Part shown: positions 9,674 through 20,030 of the stretch, piece after piece | How the letters are laid out: each line of letters opens with the position of its first letter | Numbering within the stretch: the stretch's first letter is position 1 | Source of the DNA: Breznakibacter xylanolyticus | GTDB lineage: Bacteria > Bacteroidota > Bacteroidia > Bacteroidales > Marinilabiliaceae | Assembly (NCBI RefSeq): GCF_003254275.1 | Contig: NZ_QKZK01000005.1 | Location: forward strand, 79,343-143,342 | Reading direction: 5' to 3' | DNA: 64,000 nucleotides | Translations under genes and position numbers: made by a program | Notes under the pieces: model-generated | The model's database searches: none | Told to the model about the DNA's origin: nothing | Seen by the model: only the letters and a program-made list of their open reading frames with translations

Positions 9674-9820
9674 TGCTTTATTTTTAACCACCTAAATCCT
9701 TACATCGAGGGACAATAGGATATTTAGTAATCTGTTTTTTCACGTCAACCGGATTGTACACTTATTCCGAACGATCTACTTATTGTATATCTATACTTGA
9801 TTGCACAAATAGTCCATCAT

Positions 9821-10498
9821 TTAGAAGTTTAAAGTAAGCTGAAGTCCCATTCCACCTGACGGGCCGGATGCAATAGCCGTAGAAACAGGAACCATTACCG
9901 GCTGAACGTTAAGGGAAAGATCGTCCGAGACATCATAATCGAAAAAATGGGCATCTACGCTTGCGTCGATCAAGTTCAACACATAAACGCCTATTAATAT
10001 GATGTAACTAAAATCACGGTTCCTTTTATAATACTCTTTTTTACTTTTTAATGCATTAGTAAACCACTGTTCCTTAGATGGATCACTCAACACTTCATCA
10101 ACCGTATAACGAGTTTTCTTAAGAATCACCTCTTCGTAACTGGTATTGGCCGGATCGCGAATGATGAAATCGCGATAAGCATTCTTATACAAGTTATAGT
10201 TTTCGGTATTGAAATGGATGTAATAAACTGATGCCGCAATACCACCATAAAGGATGGGGACTTTCCAATATTTCTTGTTATAAATCTGTCCCAAACCCGG
10301 TAAAATGGCCGAATAAAGGGTCGCCTTATGGGGCGAATGCTTTTTCACGATTACTTCGTTGGCAGGATCTTCGGTCAATACCGGTTGATTCAGCACCACG
10401 AGCGTATCATTCTGTGCGTATCCATCACGCGCATTTATAAGCAGCGTGATAACCAGTGCAAAAAAGCCAATTGTGTTGAGTGATTTTCGCATCATCAA
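9821..10498 (-). CDS. DUF5683 domain protein
   Basis: 225 residues. An N-terminal signal peptide (to about DGYAQN) is followed by a proline-poor linker and the family hallmark 'KATLYSAILPGLGQIYNKKYWKVPILYGG' with two hydrophobic segments. A second conserved part reads 'RDFSYIILIGVYVLNLIDASVDAHFFDYD'. The family is found almost only in Bacteroidetes, next to parB. Its function is unknown; an envelope location is inferred. It starts three bases after the parB stop, so it belongs to the par operon. Three successive Met codons make the exact start uncertain by two residues. Confidence 0.85.
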   Translation of the reverse strand: MMMRKSLNTIGFFALVITLLINARDGYAQNDTLVVLNQPVLTEDPANEVIVKKHSPHKATLYSAILPGLGQIYNKKYWKVPILYGGIAASVYYIHFNTENYNLYKNAYRDFIIRDPANTSYEEVILKKTRYTVDEVLSDPSKEQWFTNALKSKKEYYKRNRDFSYIILIGVYVLNLIDASVDAHFFDYDVSDDLSLNVQPVMVPVSTAIASGPSGGMGLQLTLNF

Positions 10499-10501
10499 AC
10501 G

Positions 10502-11398
10502 CTACAACGTGTTGGCTTTATCAAGTATCGAAATAATTTTTTCCAACTCTTCATCGGAACGAAAAGGAATCACAATTTTACCTTTTCCATCATCTGCTCT
10601 TGAGAATTGAATGTTCGTTTTAAAGAACTGCGATAATTGCTGTTTTAATTTCTTATACTCCTCAGGAATAGGCTGTTTGGACTCTTTCACAGGCTCCTCT
10701 TTGGGCAACACTTCCGACTCCTGCGTCAGCTCACGCACCACTTCCTCAACCTTACGCACCGAAAAGTCATACTCGAGCACCTGTTCATAAATCATCAACT
10801 GAGTTGCAGGATCTTCTACATTGATTAGAGCACGTGCATGTCCCATAGAGATCTGCTTCTCGCGTAACCCCAACTGTATCTCTGCCGGCAATTTCAATAA
10901 ACGCAGGTAGTTGGAGATGGTTGAACGTTTCTTACCCACACGCTCCGACATACTCTCCTGTGTCAACTGGCATTCATCAATCAGGCGCTGATAACTAATC
11001 GCGACCTCGATAGGATCGAGATCTTCACGCTGAATGTTTTCGACCAGCGCCATCTCGAGCATGGTGTCATCATCAGCCACACGAACATAGGCTGGAACTC
11101 GCTCAAGTCCTGCAAGCTTGGCAGCCCTAAAACGACGTTCACCCGCGATGATCTGATAACGACTGTCATCGAGTTTACGAAGTGTCAAAGGCTGAATGAT
11201 TCCTATTTCTCGAATCGAGGATGCCAACTCAGTAAGCCTTTCCTCATCGAACCGGGTACGGGGTTGCCATGGATTAGCCTCAATCTTACTGACCTCAATC
11301 TCATTGATAGACGATGCTGCCGGTTTCGATTTGAGTTCATCAGCATTCTCAATCAATGCCCCCAAGCCCCTTCCCAATACGTTCTTTTTTGTACTCAT
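10502..11398 (-). CDS. parB: Chromosome partitioning protein ParB
   Basis: 298 residues. It starts with the ParB N-terminus 'KKNVLGRGLGALI'. The CTP-binding ParB/Srx domain follows, with 'NPWQPRTRFDEERLTELASSIREIGIIQPLTLR' and the 'GERRFRAAKLAGLERVPAYV' motif, then a helix-turn-helix region ('LTQESMSERVGKKRSTISNYLRLLKLP') and a C-terminal dimerisation domain. It loads on parS and spreads as a clamp to organise the origin region. It lies 48 bases after parA. I found no parS palindrome in the window. Confidence 0.95.
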   Translation of the reverse strand: MSTKKNVLGRGLGALIENADELKSKPAASSINEIEVSKIEANPWQPRTRFDEERLTELASSIREIGIIQPLTLRKLDDSRYQIIAGERRFRAAKLAGLERVPAYVRVADDDTMLEMALVENIQREDLDPIEVAISYQRLIDECQLTQESMSERVGKKRSTISNYLRLLKLPAEIQLGLREKQISMGHARALINVEDPATQLMIYEQVLEYDFSVRKVEEVVRELTQESEVLPKEEPVKESKQPIPEEYKKLKQQLSQFFKTNIQFSRADDGKGKIVIPFRSDEELEKIISILDKANTL

Positions 11399-11446
11399 TA
11401 TGATATTAGAAGAAAAAATCTATTAGAATATAAACGGTCAACGCAA

Positions 11447-12214
11447 TTATTTCTTGTTGCGTTCAATCAATTCCTGAGCCAAATTCAGATAATTGGTTGC
11501 TCCTTTTGATGTGGCATCATACATTACCACGGCTTTGCCGTAACTTGGCGCCTCACTCAGTTTGATGTTTCGGGTAATGATGGTTTCAAACACCATATCC
11601 TGGAAATGCTTCTGCACCTCTTCAACCACCTGGTTTGACAAACGCAAACGTGCATCATACATGGTCAGTAAGAAACCTTCGATCTGCAATTCGGGATTCA
11701 AACGTCCCTGAATGATTTTAATGGTGTTGAGCAGTTTACCTAACCCCTCAAGAGCAAAATACTCACACTGCACAGGAATAATCACCGAGTCAGCAGCGGT
11801 AAGCGCATTAACGGTAATCAACCCCAATGAAGGAGAACAGTCAATGAGAATATAATCGAACTGATCACGAACCTTGGCCAACACGTTCTTCAACACGTTT
11901 TCGCGGTTAGGCATATTGAGCATTTCAATTTCAGCACCCACCAAATCGATGTGCGAAGGCATGATTTTTAGGGTTTCAAATTCAGTTTGCAACATGGCCG
12001 AATTAGGATCCACGCCATCAACGATGCACTCGTAAATGGTGGTCTTTATTTCCTTCAGGTCGAAGCCCAAACCGGAAGTCGCGTTGGCCTGAGGATCGGC
12101 ATCAACCACCAGAACTTTCTTCTCCAACACGGCCAGACTGGCAGCAAGGTTAATCGCGGTGGTGGTTTTCCCCACCCCTCCTTTTTGGTTAGCCAGAGCA
12201 ATAATTTTTGACAT
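11447..12214 (-). CDS. parA: Chromosome partitioning ATPase ParA (Soj)
   Basis: 255 residues from the ATG at 12214, which has GAGGG four bases upstream; a TTG four codons earlier is in frame but less likely. Deviant Walker A 'KGGVGKTTTAINLA' at the N-terminus, 'VLVVDADPQANATSG' and 'YILIDCSPSLGLITVNAL' for Walker A' and B. The ATPase forms DNA-bound dimers that pull ParB-parS complexes apart. It is first in a parA-parB-DUF5683 operon read towards lower coordinates. Confidence 0.95.
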   Translation of the reverse strand: MSKIIALANQKGGVGKTTTAINLAASLAVLEKKVLVVDADPQANATSGLGFDLKEIKTTIYECIVDGVDPNSAMLQTEFETLKIMPSHIDLVGAEIEMLNMPNRENVLKNVLAKVRDQFDYILIDCSPSLGLITVNALTAADSVIIPVQCEYFALEGLGKLLNTIKIIQGRLNPELQIEGFLLTMYDARLRLSNQVVEEVQKHFQDMVFETIITRNIKLSEAPSYGKAVVMYDATSKGATNYLNLAQELIERNKK

Positions 12215-12276
12215 ATTTTCCCTCAATTATGTGTTAGGCAAATCACTATAAATTCGACCCTTTTTTTCGGACATCC

Positions 12277-12284
12277 CAAAGATA
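12277..12284 (-). promoter_or_regulatory. -7 element upstream of parA
   Basis: The minus strand reads TATCTTTG, an exact TAnnTTTG match, 63 bases before the parA ATG. No clear TTTG was found at the -33 position. Confidence 0.4.
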
Positions 12285-12353
12285 AACTTTTATTAAAATA
12301 TCTGTGGAGAAATTTTTGAGCAAGGATCTGCAAAAGGCAATATTCACTCAGAA

Positions 12354-13361
12354 TCAATGATTTTTTAAATCAGGAATTTTCAAGAGGCACTCTTCCAATA
12401 GAAGAGACTTATCGACCGGAACCACTCCCGGTTTTTCACAAACCAAACCTCCGGACATATTCGCAATTTGAGCCACCAATTGGGGGGTTAACCCCGAGGC
12501 TAGGCACAACGCACACACACTAATAACGGTATCACCGGCACCGGACACGTCGGCGATGTTACGAATCTGAGCCGGAAAAAAGGCATGCTCATGTTGTCCG
12601 CAAATGAAAACGCCTTTTTCGGCCATGGTAACCATCAGATATTCGTTACCAGTGGCAGTCAGAAACTTACGTGCCTCTTCAAGAATCGACAGCTGATCAT
12701 TTTTTGATAAATCAACATTTTGACCTTCTTTGAACTCCTTAAAGTTCGGCTTGAAAAATGTCAACCCCCGATAATAATCGTAATTACGTTTTTTGGGATC
12801 TACAAGGGTGGGAATATTGTGTTTACGCGCCAAATCGACCACAAAACTAATCAACTCAGGGGTTATAACACCTTTGTCGTAATCTTCAAAAATAATGGCA
12901 TGAATATTATTAGTATCAATTAGTTTCCCGATTAACATTTGCAACTGTACAGTCAACTCACAACTTATAGGAGTGCTATCCTCTTCATCCACCCGAAGCA
13001 TGTGCTGGTTCTGGCTTATGATGCGTGTTTTGACAGTGGTAATGCGTTCGGGTGCCAAAATGATGCCATCACTATCCAAACGATTATCGTTTAACAACCC
13101 CATAAAAGTAGCAGCCTTGGCGTCGTTGCCAATGACAGCGCAAAGAATGGGATTGGCACCCAACGATTGCAGGTTGAGCGCCACATTACCGGCTCCCCCT
13201 AAACGATTCTCGTGGGTCGTTTTAGACAATATTGGAACAGGAGCTTCGGGAGAAATGCGAGAGACTTCGCCCCACAAATAGGCATCAATCATCACATCCC
13301 CAATCACAAGCACATTGAGGTTGCTGAATCCTTCGAATACTCGGGCAAGATTGAATGACAT
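12354..13361 (-). CDS. D-glycero-beta-D-manno-heptose-7-phosphate kinase (RfaE1/HldE N-domain type)
   Basis: 335 residues, a PfkB-family sugar kinase without the nucleotidyltransferase domain found in enterobacterial HldE. Start 'VLVIGDVMIDAYLWGEVSRISPEAPVPIL' and 'HENRLGGAGNVALNLQSLGA' are characteristic of the RfaE1 kinase. The catalytic C-terminal PfkB motif is 'ADVSGAGDTVISVCAL'. It would phosphorylate heptose-7-phosphate at C1 on the way to ADP-heptose for lipopolysaccharide. A generic PfkB kinase is the alternative. The adenylyltransferase partner is not nearby. Confidence 0.8.
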   Translation of the reverse strand: MSFNLARVFEGFSNLNVLVIGDVMIDAYLWGEVSRISPEAPVPILSKTTHENRLGGAGNVALNLQSLGANPILCAVIGNDAKAATFMGLLNDNRLDSDGIILAPERITTVKTRIISQNQHMLRVDEEDSTPISCELTVQLQMLIGKLIDTNNIHAIIFEDYDKGVITPELISFVVDLARKHNIPTLVDPKKRNYDYYRGLTFFKPNFKEFKEGQNVDLSKNDQLSILEEARKFLTATGNEYLMVTMAEKGVFICGQHEHAFFPAQIRNIADVSGAGDTVISVCALCLASGLTPQLVAQIANMSGGLVCEKPGVVPVDKSLLLEECLLKIPDLKNH

Positions 13362-13379
13362 TTATCTGAATTTTTGTGG

Positions 13380-13387
13380 CAAATTTA
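13380..13387 (-). promoter_or_regulatory. -7 element upstream of the heptose kinase gene
   Basis: The minus strand reads TAAATTTG, an exact TAnnTTTG match, 18 bases before the ATG. No good -33 partner was seen. Confidence 0.4.
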
Positions 13388-13443
13388 TAAAAAAGGTGCT
13401 ATCGGCCTAATGTGTGATGAATGTCATCAACAACAGGTGTATT

Positions 13444-14007
13444 TTAAATATCGGATGAAGCATGGTTAGACGCAACTCCCTTGAGTTCATCAGCAGCACG
13501 AATGATGTTGACATACCCTTGCACCGACAACGATCCATCATCGTCGATAATCAGATGAGCTTGATTATAAAAGGGCTCACGGTCGCACAATTTGTGAGCA
13601 ATAAAATCGAGCAATTCCCCATCTGATTTATCGGCAATCAAGGGGCGATGTTGCTTACCTCCGGCCAAGCGCCGGCACAAAGCCGCGGCAGGCAAACGCA
13701 GGTAAATGGTGAGTCCGGAAGCATTCATGTGAGCCATGTTGTCATAAAAACAAGGCATTCCGCCACCGGTAGCATATACAATCTGATGAACATCAGAGGT
13801 TTCACGAAGTAAATCGTGTTCGGCCTGCCGAAATCCAGATTCCCCATATCTCTGAAAATATTCAGAGATGGAACACTGATGTTTTTCTTCAAACAACTGA
13901 TCCATGTCGGCAAACATCCAGCCAAGGGATTTGGCAAGAGCCACCCCCAACGTCGATTTACCACAGCCCATGTAACCAATAAGAAAAATTCGACTCACCA
14001 TACTCAC
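13444..14007 (-). CDS. aroK: Shikimate kinase
   Basis: 187 residues. P-loop 'LIGYMGCGKSTLGVALAKSLG', shikimate-binding 'FADMDQLFEE' and 'GESGFRQAEHDLLRE', then 'YATGGGMPCF' and the lid region 'LRLPAAALCRRLAGGKQHRPLI'. It phosphorylates shikimate at the 3-OH for chorismate and aromatic amino acids. It starts 27 bases after the topoisomerase IV A gene ends and probably shares a transcript. Met3 is an alternative start. C-terminal tail slightly longer than usual. Confidence 0.9.
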   Translation of the reverse strand: MSMVSRIFLIGYMGCGKSTLGVALAKSLGWMFADMDQLFEEKHQCSISEYFQRYGESGFRQAEHDLLRETSDVHQIVYATGGGMPCFYDNMAHMNASGLTIYLRLPAAALCRRLAGGKQHRPLIADKSDGELLDFIAHKLCDREPFYNQAHLIIDDDGSLSVQGYVNIIRAADELKGVASNHASSDI

Positions 14008-14034
14008 TTCATCAACTTACAAAAGTTCAACACA

Positions 14035-16683
14035 TTAAAACAATTTCATTTGTGCCCCATCGTCATCTGGATCTACGGGAGGCTGTCCTGGTTCATCGGT
14101 GCTCTCTTCAATCTCTTGAGGATCGGGAATAAGAGGTTCCAACTCATTGATTTTCCGAACATCATAAGTCGACAAACGCTTTCCTTTGGCTTTAAAGCTC
14201 TTGACGCCAATAAATTCGGTCACATCTACCTCAATCGGCAAACGGTCTTTGTCGTTGCCCCCAAATCGTAATTCGAGACGCGGGTATACAGTGCGCGTGA
14301 GCAACATCAAACGCGAGTCTTTGTGATCGCCGATAAAGCTTTGCGGTTTCACCGACGACTCGGCCTGAAAACGCTTCAAATAACAGAATTTTTGCTCCCC
14401 ATCATAAAGCGCAGCGCTCCACACTCTTTCGGGGTTAAATTTCTCCATCACCAGCATATCGGGCTCATAATGATTGGCCAAATCATAGCTGGTGGTATAT
14501 AAATTACCGGACTTGGTCATGACTAATATTTGGTCGTTCTCGTGAAACTCACCCAGATAATTGCCTCGACCATCAGTATTTAAACGAAGTGTTTCAGGTT
14601 CGAACCAAATTTTTAAACCACCCAACGTTGAAACGCCCTGACGCTTTAATACCACTTTATGCACCTCATTGCGTGAGAGAATATTACCAATAGCACCACG
14701 TCCTTTAATAGCCAGTTCAGCCATGTCAAAGTCATACACAAGGTTGCGAATGCGAGGTTTGGGTTTTAGAGTCACTTTCAATACCTCAGCTTCTCCATTG
14801 GGATTGGCACTAAAATAGATGATCTCAGAACCGGGTTTGCCTTGGGTTACATCGTATTCCTTGTCACGGGTGATACCGGTTACCGCAAAACGCTTCACAT
14901 ACACCACGCCGGTTTTGCCGTCACGATAAACCACATTATAAATGGTTCGCTCGTCATTGCGTTTAAACACGGCCAAATGAATCACACCTTTCCCTACAAA
15001 CGCTTTTTCCTGTACCTTACTAATGATGTATCGACCATCTTTAAAGAACACAATAATATCGTCAATATCAGAACAGTCGGACACGTATTCGTCTTTTTTA
15101 AGTCCGTATCCGACAAAACCATCCTGGCGATTGATATAAAGTTTTTCGTTGCGAACCACCACTTTAGTGGCTTCAATATTCTCGAAACTCCTGATTTCGG
15201 TGAGACGAGTATAATTTTTTCCGTAGGTTTTTTTAATCCGCTTAAAGTGATCGATGGTGTAATCAATGATGTGCGCGAGGTTATATTTAACCTGCTCCAT
15301 CTCCTCTTCAACACCACGAATGTGCTCATCGGCCTTTTTAATATCGAACTTAGAGATTTTTCGAACCGGCTTTTCGGTCAGTTTTTGCAAATCATCTTGA
15401 GTAATCTCGCGACGCAAACGACTCCGATAAGGATCAAAACCACGATCGATGGCTTCAATGACAGCCTCCCAGGTGTCGGTATCCTTTTCGAGCAAACGAT
15501 ATATTTTTTCTTCAAAAAAGATTTTCTCCAGCGACGACAAATGCCAATCTTCTTCGAGCTCACGCATTCGGATTACCAGTTCACTACGCAACAACTCAAC
15601 CGTGTTGTCGGTATTGGAGCGCAAGATGTCACTAACCCCCACAAACACTGGCTTACTGTCGCGAATCACACAAGCATTGGGCGAAATGGAATATTCGCAA
15701 TCGGTGAATGCATATAGCGCATCAATGGTTTTATCAGGCGAAGCACCTGCCGGTAGATGTATCAAAATCTCAACATTGGCGGCCGTGTTATCGTCAATTT
15801 TTCGAATCTTGATTTTTTCCTTTTCATTGGCCTTAATGATGGTTTCAATGAGAGAAGATGTGGTTTTACCAAAAGGAATGTCGTTAATAACCAATGTTTT
15901 GGTGTCGAGTTTCGAGATTTTTGCCCTCACCTTAATGTTTCCACCGCGGATGCCATCGTTATAACGGGACACATCGACATAACCACCGGTCGGAAAATCG
16001 GGATATAACACAAATTCTTCGCCCTTGAGATAGGCAATAGAGGCATCAATAAGCTCGTTAAAGTTGTGAGGCAAAATTTTTGACGACAACCCCACTGCAA
16101 TCCCTTCAACACCTTGTGCCAACAACAAAGGGAATTTCACCGGCAAGGTCACGGGTTCCTGGTTACGACCATCGTACGACAGTTTCCATTCGGTGGTTTT
16201 AGGGTTAAAAACCACATCTTGGGCAAATTTTGTCAACCGCGCTTCAATGTAACGAGGAGCAGCAGCACTGTCGCCCGTGAGCACGTTACCCCAGTTACCC
16301 TGGCAATCAACCACAAAGCCCTTTTGACCCAACTGCACCAAGGCATCACCAATGGAAGCATCACCGTGAGGGTGAAACATCATGGTACTACCAATGATGT
16401 TGGCCACCTTATTGTATCGACCATCATCCATCCGACGCATGGCATGCAAAATTCGTCGCTGCACGGGTTTTAAACCGTCATTGATATGCGGAACGGCACG
16501 TTCCAAAATCACATAAGAGGCATAATCGAGAAACCACCCCCGGTACATCCCCGGCAACTGGGTAATGCGGGCGGGATCAACATCCCAAATGGCGCTTCCT
16601 TTATCGTGACGAGATTTCGAGGAATCGAAATCCATCAACGAAGCATCCTCTTCGCCGTCCTGATATAATTCATCGTTGCTCAT
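14035..16683 (-). CDS. parC: DNA topoisomerase IV subunit A (ParC-type)
   Basis: 882 residues. The breakage-reunion domain starts 'YRGWFLDYASYVILERAVPHINDGLKPVQRRIL'; the active-site tyrosine lies in 'GDSAAAPRYIEARLT'. A coiled-coil tower follows, and then a beta-pinwheel C-terminal domain whose GyrA-box is degenerate ('IKGRGAIGNIL'), which fits topoisomerase IV rather than gyrase. It decatenates daughter chromosomes together with the B subunit encoded 13 bases upstream. The acidic tail (IPDPQEIEESTDEPGQPPVDPDDDG) is poorly conserved. Confidence 0.9.
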   Translation of the reverse strand: MSNDELYQDGEEDASLMDFDSSKSRHDKGSAIWDVDPARITQLPGMYRGWFLDYASYVILERAVPHINDGLKPVQRRILHAMRRMDDGRYNKVANIIGSTMMFHPHGDASIGDALVQLGQKGFVVDCQGNWGNVLTGDSAAAPRYIEARLTKFAQDVVFNPKTTEWKLSYDGRNQEPVTLPVKFPLLLAQGVEGIAVGLSSKILPHNFNELIDASIAYLKGEEFVLYPDFPTGGYVDVSRYNDGIRGGNIKVRAKISKLDTKTLVINDIPFGKTTSSLIETIIKANEKEKIKIRKIDDNTAANVEILIHLPAGASPDKTIDALYAFTDCEYSISPNACVIRDSKPVFVGVSDILRSNTDNTVELLRSELVIRMRELEEDWHLSSLEKIFFEEKIYRLLEKDTDTWEAVIEAIDRGFDPYRSRLRREITQDDLQKLTEKPVRKISKFDIKKADEHIRGVEEEMEQVKYNLAHIIDYTIDHFKRIKKTYGKNYTRLTEIRSFENIEATKVVVRNEKLYINRQDGFVGYGLKKDEYVSDCSDIDDIIVFFKDGRYIISKVQEKAFVGKGVIHLAVFKRNDERTIYNVVYRDGKTGVVYVKRFAVTGITRDKEYDVTQGKPGSEIIYFSANPNGEAEVLKVTLKPKPRIRNLVYDFDMAELAIKGRGAIGNILSRNEVHKVVLKRQGVSTLGGLKIWFEPETLRLNTDGRGNYLGEFHENDQILVMTKSGNLYTTSYDLANHYEPDMLVMEKFNPERVWSAALYDGEQKFCYLKRFQAESSVKPQSFIGDHKDSRLMLLTRTVYPRLELRFGGNDKDRLPIEVDVTEFIGVKSFKAKGKRLSTYDVRKINELEPLIPDPQEIEESTDEPGQPPVDPDDDGAQMKLF

Positions 16684-16696
16684 GGTTGTCGGCTAT

Positions 16697-18559
16697 TTAA
16701 TCGAGTAATTCTATTAAGTCTTGTTCAATCACCAAATTGTCAATAATAAAATTCTGACGATCGGGTGTGTTTTTCCCCATGTAAAAATCCAATAAATCCT
16801 TCACCGCATCGGTTTTCTTAAGAGAGACAGGCTCCAAACGCATATCTTTACTGATAAAGTTCTTAAACTCATCAGGCGATATTTCACCCAATCCTTTGAA
16901 TCGGGTAATCTCGGGTTTCGGCCCCAACTCCTTAATGGCACGTTGACGCTCCTCGTCGGAATAACAATAAATGGTTTTCTTTTTATTACGAACCCGAAAC
17001 AAAGGTGTTTGAAGAATATAAAGGTGATCGCTTTTGACAAGCTCAGGGAAGAATTGTAAAAAGAAGGAAATCAACAACAAACGAATGTGCATCCCATCCA
17101 CATCGGCATCAGTTGCGATAATGACGTGGTTGTATCGAAGGTTATCGAGGTTTTCTTCAATATCGAGAGCAGCTTGCAGCAAGTTGAACTCCTCGTTTTC
17201 GTACACCACACGCCGGGTTAACCCATAGGTATTGAGCGGCTTACCACGCAAAGAAAACACCGCCTGCGTATTGACATCACGCGCCTTAGTGATAGATCCA
17301 CTGGCCGAATCCCCCTCGGTGATAAATAAGGAAGTTTCAAGTTTACGGTCGTCATTGGAATTATAATGAACCCGGCAATCGCGCAATTTGCGGTTATGCA
17401 GGCTCACCTTTTTGGCGCGTTCACGAGCCAGCTTTTGGATACCCGAGATGGCTTTTCGTTCTTTCTCTGATTCGAGAATTTTCTTAAGCATCGCCTCTGC
17501 CACATCGGGGTTCTTGTGCAGGTAATTATCAAGATTTTGCGTGATGACATCCATCACGTAATTACGCACCGACACCCCACCATCGGGCGTCATGTCCTTG
17601 GATCCCAGCTTGGTTTTAGTCTGTGACTCAAAAATTGGTTCTGAAATTTTAATAGCCACAGCGGCAATCATCCCGCTACGGATATCAGCCACATCAAAAT
17701 TCTTATTATAAAAATCACGAATGGTTTTAGCCACAGCTTCGCGAAAAGCAATCAAATGCGTTCCTCCCTGTGTGGTGTGCTGACCGTTCACGAAGGTATA
17801 ATACTCCTCACCATATTGATTACCATGGGTAAAAGCGATTTCCAAATCGGGAGCCTTTATTTGAATGATGGGATAAAGCCCGGGGGCTGTCATGTTCTCA
17901 TTCAGCAAATCGAGCAAACCATCCTTGGAATGGAACAACTTACCATTGAAATTGATTGTAAGTCCTGTATTGAGAAAAGTATAATTTTTGAGCAATCGCT
18001 CCACAAACTCAAAATTATATGTAAAATCCTCAAACACTTCCTTATCGGGGTAAAACGACACGAAAGTTCCGTTTGGTTCAGCGGATTTCACCACCGAATC
18101 ATCCTCCACGATCAATCCCCGCGAAAAGGTCACACGCTTCGCTTGTCCTTCTCGAAAAGCCTGAATGATAAATCGTTCAGACAATGCATTCACTGCTTTA
18201 ATACCCACACCATTCAGTCCTACCGACTTTTTGAAGACGTTGGAATCGTATTTGGCACCGGTATTAATTTTGGATGCCACATCAATCACTTTACCAAGTG
18301 GCACACCCCGCCCATAATCGCGGACTGATACACATCCATCTGCAATAATGATTTCAATTTTTTTTCCAAACCCCTCCATATACTCATCAATGGAGTTGTC
18401 CATCACTTCCTTAAGAAGGACGTAAATACCATCGTCAGGATAAGTTCCATCGCCCAGCTTGCCAATATACATCCCCGGACGTTTGCGAATATGCTCATGC
18501 CAATCGAGCGTACGGATGGTATCTTCAGAATAATTATGACTCATTGCCTCCATGGTCAT
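16697..18559 (-). CDS. parE: DNA topoisomerase IV subunit B (ParE-type)
   Basis: 620 residues. GHKL ATPase motifs: '[18 protein letters not shown]' (N-box), '[10 protein letters not shown]' (G1), '[15 protein letters not shown]' (G2/lid) and '[22 protein letters not shown]'. The TOPRIM domain has '[14 protein letters not shown]' and '[21 protein letters not shown]'. It hydrolyses ATP to drive strand passage. It precedes parC by 13 bases in one operon that probably also holds aroK. Length and pairing with the ParC-type subunit support topoisomerase IV over gyrase. Confidence 0.9.
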   Translation of the reverse strand: MTMEAMSHNYSEDTIRTLDWHEHIRKRPGMYIGKLGDGTYPDDGIYVLLKEVMDNSIDEYMEGFGKKIEIIIADGCVSVRDYGRGVPLGKVIDVASKINTGAKYDSNVFKKSVGLNGVGIKAVNALSERFIIQAFREGQAKRVTFSRGLIVEDDSVVKSAEPNGTFVSFYPDKEVFEDFTYNFEFVERLLKNYTFLNTGLTINFNGKLFHSKDGLLDLLNENMTAPGLYPIIQIKAPDLEIAFTHGNQYGEEYYTFVNGQHTTQGGTHLIAFREAVAKTIRDFYNKNFDVADIRSGMIAAVAIKISEPIFESQTKTKLGSKDMTPDGGVSVRNYVMDVITQNLDNYLHKNPDVAEAMLKKILESEKERKAISGIQKLARERAKKVSLHNRKLRDCRVHYNSNDDRKLETSLFITEGDSASGSITKARDVNTQAVFSLRGKPLNTYGLTRRVVYENEEFNLLQAALDIEENLDNLRYNHVIIATDADVDGMHIRLLLISFFLQFFPELVKSDHLYILQTPLFRVRNKKKTIYCYSDEERQRAIKELGPKPEITRFKGLGEISPDEFKNFISKDMRLEPVSLKKTDAVKDLLDFYMGKNTPDRQNFIIDNLVIEQDLIELLD

Positions 18560-19037
18560 CAGTTTTATTTAACAAAAATAAGAGCCTTAGATTCTCACAG
18601 CCCCAAGAAAAACACACAAAGATAGAAAAAAGACGATTGGCTGCTCCCAAAACTTATCAACACCATGACAAAATTAAACAGCCAAAACATTGACAAAAGG
18701 AAACTTAACCTGTGAACAAAACAAGATGACCCGAAACTGATCAAAGGGGAAACACAACAGGATAAAAGAAGCTAAAAGATGATGCGACAGATATTTTTGA
18801 CGAACGTCGAATATGAGGCTACGAATATTGTTGAAAAAAAGTTTGCTTTCCTGTAATTTTATCGCCGAAAAGATGTCGAAATATTTTTAAGACATTTTCA
18901 TCTGTTATATTTTGGTTTTTATCGGTCAGATGAAACTCGCCATTAATCATTGGCTTCGCCGATGTTTAATTCTCATGGCTCGATTCATTTGGTTGAGAGC
19001 AAGTTTGTTGATTTAATACCAACTTAACCCTGTTGCA
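18560..19037. other. Intergenic region between divergent genes
   Basis: 478 AT-rich bases between parE and a plus-strand secreted protein gene. The -7-like element of parE is at 18617-18624. I see no further ORF, tRNA or strong hairpin. Confidence 0.6.
18617..18624 (-). promoter_or_regulatory. -7 element of the parE-parC operon
   Basis: The minus strand reads TATCTTTG (TAnnTTTG), 58 bases before the parE start. A TTTG on the minus strand (18651-18648) is 23 bases upstream, slightly too far for an ideal -33. Confidence 0.4.
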
Positions 19038-20030
19038 ATGAAAAAATGTGTCATTACTTGTGCCTTCACGTTACTAAGTGTTGTTTGTACAAAAGCTCAA
19101 AAGATCCCAGCCGACATATTAGATGCCAATGTGGCCCTTGCATTTTATGAATACAACACCAACAAAAACCTTGAAACTGATTTTAAGGAAATCCAACAGG
19201 CTCTTATCGACAATGGTTTAAATGTAGTTTCGGCTCATCAGGTCACCAATCGCTACGATGCCGCTGTTGCATTAGCCGATATGAACGGTAAAGATGTCAA
19301 GTACATTGCCAGAGTTTTATATTACACCATCCAATCGCCAATTTATTACATTAACATTTATGAGCGGGCAAACCTGACGGATGAAACGTTTGAAAAGGCG
19401 GAGAAAAAATCATTTCTCATTAAAAATGCCGATACCGCCCAAAAACTTGGGTTAAAAATCAAACAATGTTTGATGGATTATCAAAATAAACATGACTTGA
19501 GCAATGCTCAAGTTTATCACTCGTCGTTACTCGACACCACCATTATCAAACCGGAAGACCAAGCCATTCTCCAATTCCTGAACAATAAACGTAACTTTGT
19601 AATGACAGGTAACACCCCATATTTGCATCAGTTACCTGAAGACCTGTCAGCGTGCAAAGTCGCCTTTGTAAAATGCGATGCCATGGATGCACAACACGCA
19701 GCCACCACCATCAACAGCATTATTGAGACACAACTCAAAGACTATCAATTTAACTGCGAAATATTTGATTCGTATGAAGCCTATTTGCAACGAAAAGATG
19801 AATTCAAATATCGCGTGTTGTTCTCATCACAAAAAATGACCAACATAAAGAGCCGTAACCAAAACCCGGCTCCTTTTACTTACAAAAATGGATTGACGCA
19901 AACAGATAAAGAGCTGATATCCGTTATGTTGCGAGATGAAACTTCCGGAGCAGTTTATCAGTGTACCGATTGTGACTGGTTGGATGAATCGACCCGATCA
20001 TTCGTAGCCCAAGCGAATAAAAAGCGATAA
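19038..20030 (+). CDS. Exported protein of unknown function
   Basis: 330 residues. Clear signal peptide (MKKCVITCAFTLLSVVCTKAQ, cleavage after KAQ or nearby). I do not recognise a family. The mature protein has two similar-looking alpha/beta parts, each starting near a 'QQALIDNGLNVVSA / INSIIETQLKDYQFNCEIFDSYE' motif. This layout recalls the CsgG/TolB-N type of periplasmic fold, but that is only an impression. A C-terminal 'QCTDCDW' adds a CxxC pair. It stands alone between divergent and convergent neighbours. Periplasmic or outer-membrane location is inferred. Confidence 0.6.
   Translation: MKKCVITCAFTLLSVVCTKAQKIPADILDANVALAFYEYNTNKNLETDFKEIQQALIDNGLNVVSAHQVTNRYDAAVALADMNGKDVKYIARVLYYTIQSPIYYINIYERANLTDETFEKAEKKSFLIKNADTAQKLGLKIKQCLMDYQNKHDLSNAQVYHSSLLDTTIIKPEDQAILQFLNNKRNFVMTGNTPYLHQLPEDLSACKVAFVKCDAMDAQHAATTINSIIETQLKDYQFNCEIFDSYEAYLQRKDEFKYRVLFSSQKMTNIKSRNQNPAPFTYKNGLTQTDKELISVMLRDETSGAVYQCTDCDWLDESTRSFVAQANKKR

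Noticed and set aside
10502-12353. parS site near parAB
   Set aside because: I looked for TTTCACGTGAAA-like palindromes in the whole window and saw none; parS must lie elsewhere or differ from the consensus.
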